From JBEDUK01 sp963781595 (lineage in GTDB: Bacteria > Actinomycetota > UBA4738), in assembly GCA_963781595.1 (NCBI GenBank), contig CAWAGG010000006.1, forward strand, positions 1,426,001-1,490,000: 64,000 bases of DNA, read 5' to 3'. A model generated the notes under the pieces. It saw only the letters and a program-made list of their open reading frames with translations. It searched no databases and was not told the origin of the DNA. Positions 60,785 to 64,000 of this stretch are shown piece after piece. Position 1 is the stretch's first letter; every line of letters starts with the position of its first letter. The position numbers and the translations under genes were made by a program.

Positions 60785-61540
60785 ATGGCAAACCCCGAGA
60801 CGGCCGACGACCAGAGTTCCAGCCGGTACCTGTGGAAAGGCCGGAGCGGGCCGTTCTCCCTCCTCCTGGGTCCGAGGACCTTCGCGCCCACGCGGACGAG
60901 CATGGAGCTGGCCGAGGAGCTGCGCGTCGAACCCGGCGACACGGTGATCGATGTCGGCTGCGGGTCGGGCGTCCTCGCGATCGTCGCGGCGAAGCTCGGC
61001 GCGAAGCGCGTCTACGGGACCGAGGTGAACGAGGAGGCCGTCGTGTTCGCCAGGCGGAACGCCGAAGCCCTCGGCGTCGCCGACCGGGTCGAGATCCGGC
61101 ACGGGAGCCTCTACGAGCCGCTGGACGACCTCCAGGCCGACGTCGTGATCGGCGACGTCGCGGGGATCCCCGACGACCTGGCCGCCGAGACCGGCTGGTA
61201 TCCCGGAGGCCACACGGGCGGGCCGACGGGCGCCGAGGTGCCGGTCGCGATGCTCGAGGCGACCGGTACGCACCTGCGGCCCGGCGGGCGGCTCTACCTG
61301 CCGACCGGATCGATCCAGGACGAGGGAGCGGTCCTTCGGGCCGCACGTTCGATCTTCGGGGAGAGCCGGATGCGCCAGCTGCGCGAACGCCTGTTCCCGC
61401 TTCCGACGAAGGTCTCGGACTCGCAGGTGATCCGCAAGCTGATGGAATCGGGCGTCGTCAGCCTGATCCGCAAGGGCAGCCGGCTGCTCTGGGCGCTCCG
61501 GGTCTGGGAGTGCGAAGCTCCTCCGGCCGCGAAGCCCTAG
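60785..61540 (+). CDS. Class I SAM-dependent methyltransferase (PrmA-like)
   Basis: 251 residues. The SAM motif VIDVGCGSGVLAIVAAKLG, then VYGTEVNEEAVVFARRNAEA and ADVVIGDVAGIPDDL are close to ribosomal protein L11 methyltransferase and related small-molecule enzymes. The C-terminal half has a lid (GWYPGGHTGGPTGAEVPVAM). Target unknown. Confidence 0.85.
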   Translation: MANPETADDQSSSRYLWKGRSGPFSLLLGPRTFAPTRTSMELAEELRVEPGDTVIDVGCGSGVLAIVAAKLGAKRVYGTEVNEEAVVFARRNAEALGVADRVEIRHGSLYEPLDDLQADVVIGDVAGIPDDLAAETGWYPGGHTGGPTGAEVPVAMLEATGTHLRPGGRLYLPTGSIQDEGAVLRAARSIFGESRMRQLRERLFPLPTKVSDSQVIRKLMESGVVSLIRKGSRLLWALRVWECEAPPAAKP

Positions 61541-61586
61541 CGGGCGTGCCCACGCCTCCAGCCCCGCACGCCGTCTCGCCGCTGGG

Positions 61587-62318
61587 ATGAACGCTGTGCC
61601 CGCGACCCGTCGGCGGATGCTCGTCGAAGAGGTCCTGATCGTCCTGTCGCTCTCGCTCCTGCAGAGCGCCGTCTATTCGTTCATCAGCCTGATCACCGCC
61701 CCCGTCGCGGGGGTGGTCGTCGCATCGGCGAACCAGGACACGCAGCTCAGCCTGCAGCTCTTGGCCTTGATCTTCGGGCTCGCGCCGGTAGCACTGGTGC
61801 TGTACCTGATCCGAGCCGACGGCGAGCCCATGAGCCGGTTCGGCCTGGTCGCGACCCGCGGGATCGGGCCGGACGTCGCGCTGGGCGCCGTCCTCGCGCT
61901 CGTCGTGTCGATCGTCGGACTGGGCGTGTACTTCGGATCGGTCGCGCTGCACCTGAACCGGTTCGTCGTGCCGGTCCCGCCGCTCGGGTACTGGTGGACG
62001 ATCCCGATGCTGGTCCTGACCGCGATCGAGGCCGGCCTGCTCGAGGAGGTCATCGTGGTCGCGTACCTGATCACGCGGCTGGAGCAGATCGGGTGGCCGA
62101 CGGCCGCCGCCGTGGCCTCGAGCGCCCTGTTACGAGCCTCGTACCACCTCTACCAGGGGTGGGGCGGCTTCGCCGGGAACCTGCTCCTCGGGGTGTTCTT
62201 CGGGATCGTGTTCGTCCGGACCCGTCGGGTCTGGCCATTGGTGATCGCGCACGCGATGATCGACACGCTCGCCGGCCTGGGATACATCGTCTTCCACAAC
62301 CATCTTCCGGGCCTGTAG
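61587..62318 (+). CDS. CPBP-family intramembrane metalloprotease (CAAX-like)
   Basis: 243 residues, seven to eight hydrophobic helices. The catalytic motifs are EAGLLEEVIVVAYL (the EE pair), SALLRASYHLYQGW (His) and VWPLVIAHAMIDTLAG (second His and Asp). The Arg of the usual EExxxR is replaced. Members cut prenylated or small membrane peptides, and some act in bacteriocin immunity. No bacteriocin gene is nearby. Confidence 0.88.
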   Translation: MNAVPATRRRMLVEEVLIVLSLSLLQSAVYSFISLITAPVAGVVVASANQDTQLSLQLLALIFGLAPVALVLYLIRADGEPMSRFGLVATRGIGPDVALGAVLALVVSIVGLGVYFGSVALHLNRFVVPVPPLGYWWTIPMLVLTAIEAGLLEEVIVVAYLITRLEQIGWPTAAAVASSALLRASYHLYQGWGGFAGNLLLGVFFGIVFVRTRRVWPLVIAHAMIDTLAGLGYIVFHNHLPGL

Positions 62319-62319
62319 C

Positions 62320-63408
62320 TCAGTCCGTCGCGACGACCTGGCCGCTGGAGGGGTCGATCGCGACCGGGATCGAGGCGAGCGGCGTCGGAGCGGGCCCGCC
62401 GATCACCCTGGCGCCGTGGCTCGGGTCGAACTCCGCGCCGTGACACGGGCAGAAGAGCACCCCCGAGCCGTTGTCGAAGTCGACCAGGCACCCGGCATGC
62501 GTGCAGACGCGGCTGTAGGCGGCGACGCGGTGCTGCGACAGACGGCACAGGACCGCCGGCCCCTGGGCCGCGTCGTCGAACGGGACCGCGCCGCCGACGG
62601 GGATGCTGTCGAGGCTCGCGATGGGCGCCCCGCCGGGTGCCGGAGGCTCGGTGGTGCCGGCGCGGTTCCCAGACCCGTTCCCCGAGCCGTCGCCGACCTT
62701 GTGCGAACGCTTGGGACTCGGCCGCGTCGCTCCGGCGGTCGGTGAGATCGCCGCGGCCGCCTGGGACGGGCCCCCGGAGAGCAGCGATCCCGCGATCCCG
62801 AGCGCGAACGCGCCCGCGCCGATGATGGCGCCGCGGAGGAACCGCCGGCGGCTCAGATCCTGTGCGGCGAGAGCGCGTTCCCGCCGGCTCACCGGACCCG
62901 CGGCGAGCGCCCGTGCGCGCTCGGCTTCGATCAGGCCCGCGAGGAGGGCGGCCCACGCGACCGCGTAGATCGAGTCCGAACCGAGGAAGTACGGGTGGAC
63001 GTGCCACGTCGCCGAGAGGAACAGGATCAGGCTGATCCCGAGGCCGACGGCCGCCCACGCGATCGAGGCGATCCCGAGCAGCGTGCCGAGCCCGACCGCG
63101 ATCTCCACCAGGGCGATCCCGATGCCCGTCAGGATCGGGGCGTGCGCGAACACGCTCAGGACCGGCCCGATCGGGCTCCCCTGCGCGAACGCCCGGAGTT
63201 GGTCGCCAACGAAGTCGGGCGTGCCCGCGTGCAGGAAGTTGTGGTCGAGGAACTTCTGCGTGCCCGCGTAGACGAACGTCACGCCGAGGAACGCCCGCAA
63301 GATGCGCACGGGCCACGATTGGCGCTCCCAGCTCGCCGCGAGGCTCGGCGCAGCCCCGGGGATCGGGGAGCCCTGGGCGGTTCGACGGGGCGCGTTCGTG
63401 ACGGGCAT
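62320..63408 (-). CDS. DoxX-like membrane domain fused to a Rieske [2Fe-2S] domain
   Basis: 362 residues from ATG 63408. Part one (about 30-165) is a four-helix DoxX-like domain (RAFLGVTFVYAGTQKFLDHN). A basic twin-Arg-like segment, LSRRRFLRGAIIGAGAFALG, leads into one more helix and a Gly/Ser/Pro linker. The last 110 residues are a Rieske domain with both cluster loops, CTHAGC and CPCHG, and the Asp-Pro-Ser-His-Gly that follows. DoxX relates to thiosulfate:quinone oxidoreductase. An in-frame upstream ATG at 63432 is possible. Confidence 0.88.
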   Translation of the reverse strand: MPVTNAPRRTAQGSPIPGAAPSLAASWERQSWPVRILRAFLGVTFVYAGTQKFLDHNFLHAGTPDFVGDQLRAFAQGSPIGPVLSVFAHAPILTGIGIALVEIAVGLGTLLGIASIAWAAVGLGISLILFLSATWHVHPYFLGSDSIYAVAWAALLAGLIEAERARALAAGPVSRRERALAAQDLSRRRFLRGAIIGAGAFALGIAGSLLSGGPSQAAAAISPTAGATRPSPKRSHKVGDGSGNGSGNRAGTTEPPAPGGAPIASLDSIPVGGAVPFDDAAQGPAVLCRLSQHRVAAYSRVCTHAGCLVDFDNGSGVLFCPCHGAEFDPSHGARVIGGPAPTPLASIPVAIDPSSGQVVATD

Positions 63409-63512
63409 GGGTGACGAGTATGGGTTCCGCATGTTCGCGGCCGATGTGCAGGAGGTTCGGATCCGGTTTGAAACCGTGGTCATGGCCACGAGCGTGGCGG
63501 GAGGATGTATCC

Positions 63513-64000
63513 GTGCATGTGCTGTTGGTCGAGGACGAGCGTCGCTTCGCGAGGCTCCTCGCGCGACGGCTCGACGATGTCGGGTTCCGCACGACGGTCG
63601 CCTTCGACGGCCTCCAGGGCCTCGAGCGCGCCGGATCGGATGGCGCGGATCTGGCGATCGTCGACGTGATGCTCCCCGGCATGGACGGCGTGACGCTCAC
63701 CCGGACGCTGCGCGAACGCGGTTCGGACCTCCCGATCCTGATGCTGACGGCGCGCGATACGGTCGACGATCGCGTGATCGGCCTGCAGGCCGGGGCAGAC
63801 GACTACCTGATCAAGCCGTTCGCGTTCGCCGAGCTGCTCGCCAGGATCGAAGCCCTCACGCGCAGGACGGGCAGGACGAGCCGGCTGGGGTACGGGCCGG
63901 TCGAGATGGACGTCGGGGCGCACCGCGTTCGGGTCGACGGCGTCGGGGTCGACCTCACGCCCAAGGAGTTCGACCTGCTGGAGTGCCTGCTGCGAGGCGT
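63513..64000 (+). CDS. OmpR-family response regulator, cut by window edge
   Basis: 162 residues visible. Receiver domain with LLVEDERRFARLL (acidic pair), LAIVDVMLPGMDGV (phospho-Asp) and DDYLIKPFAFAELLARIEAL (Lys), then the start of a winged helix (VDLTPKEFDLLECLLRG). GTG start with GGGAGG about 12 bases upstream. The C-terminal end and any partner kinase lie beyond the window. Confidence 0.93.
   Translation, partial: MHVLLVEDERRFARLLARRLDDVGFRTTVAFDGLQGLERAGSDGADLAIVDVMLPGMDGVTLTRTLRERGSDLPILMLTARDTVDDRVIGLQAGADDYLIKPFAFAELLARIEALTRRTGRTSRLGYGPVEMDVGAHRVRVDGVGVDLTPKEFDLLECLLRG

Overview
The window is GC-rich (by eye about 70%) and reads as chromosomal DNA of an uncultured actinobacterium. 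The signs are an ftsE-ftsX-smpB-ssrA block, strong G/C bias at third codon positions, many GTG starts, Eis-type and mycothiol/DinB-type proteins, ECF41 and LuxR regulators, and many genes whose promoter -10 box lies 6-12 nt before the start codon with no Shine-Dalgarno site, which suggests leaderless transcripts. The exact taxon cannot be read from the sequence.

Layout. 0-5 kb: the end of an MFS-type membrane protein, a YfhO-like membrane protein and a glycosyltransferase-methyltransferase fusion (surface glycan or lipid glycosylation). 5.2-9.4 kb: ftsE, ftsX, smpB, a class III cyclase, a GYD protein and tmRNA. 9.4-12 kb: a graveyard of gene pieces directly downstream of tmRNA (Na+/H+ antiporter 5' part, IS3-family transposase 3' end, P-type ATPase 5' part, carbamate kinase 3' part, LtrA 5' part). 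12-18 kb: STAS-like protein, hydrolase-cyclase fusion, alcohol dehydrogenase and cyclase remnants, GNAT, and an acyl-CoA ligase/enoyl-CoA hydratase pair. 18-26 kb: TetR regulator with a clear operator, molybdopterin oxidoreductase, MMPL transporter and an ABC-2 exporter. 26-32 kb: cytochrome P450 divergent from two alpha/beta hydrolases, then a two-component system. 31.7-37.7 kb: BtpA, PfkB kinase, FGGY kinase, a sphingosine-phosphate-lyase-like PLP enzyme, a Cys/His-rich protein and a metallo-beta-lactamase-fold hydrolase. 37.8-43.3 kb: MazF/RHH toxin-antitoxin, a broken propionyl-CoA synthetase fused head-to-head to an amidohydrolase remnant, and a flippase-like protein with a degenerate kinase domain and a poly-Ser tract. 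43-50 kb: DUF2252, VOC, GNAT, MFS, sedolisin, DmdA-like GcvT protein, DinB-like protein. 50-64 kb: small proteins, SRPBCC, TPR-LuxR regulator, ECF41 sigma factor, second ABC-2 exporter, AidB-like acyl-CoA dehydrogenase, Eis acetyltransferase, methyltransferase, CPBP protease, DoxX-Rieske fusion and a response regulator cut by the right edge.

The most unusual property is a set of more than thirty single-base insertions that break otherwise perfectly conserved proteins. Wherever the position can be resolved, the extra base sits exactly between two codons, so the reading looks like an occasional four-base codon (for example ctac for Tyr, gatc for Ile, caac for Asn). A few two-base codons compensate. 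They are concentrated in ftsE/ftsX, the first ABC exporter, the propionyl-CoA synthetase and a few other genes, while most neighbours have none. A consensus or frameshift-correction artefact is the likeliest cause, but the phase bias is not what random sequencing error gives.
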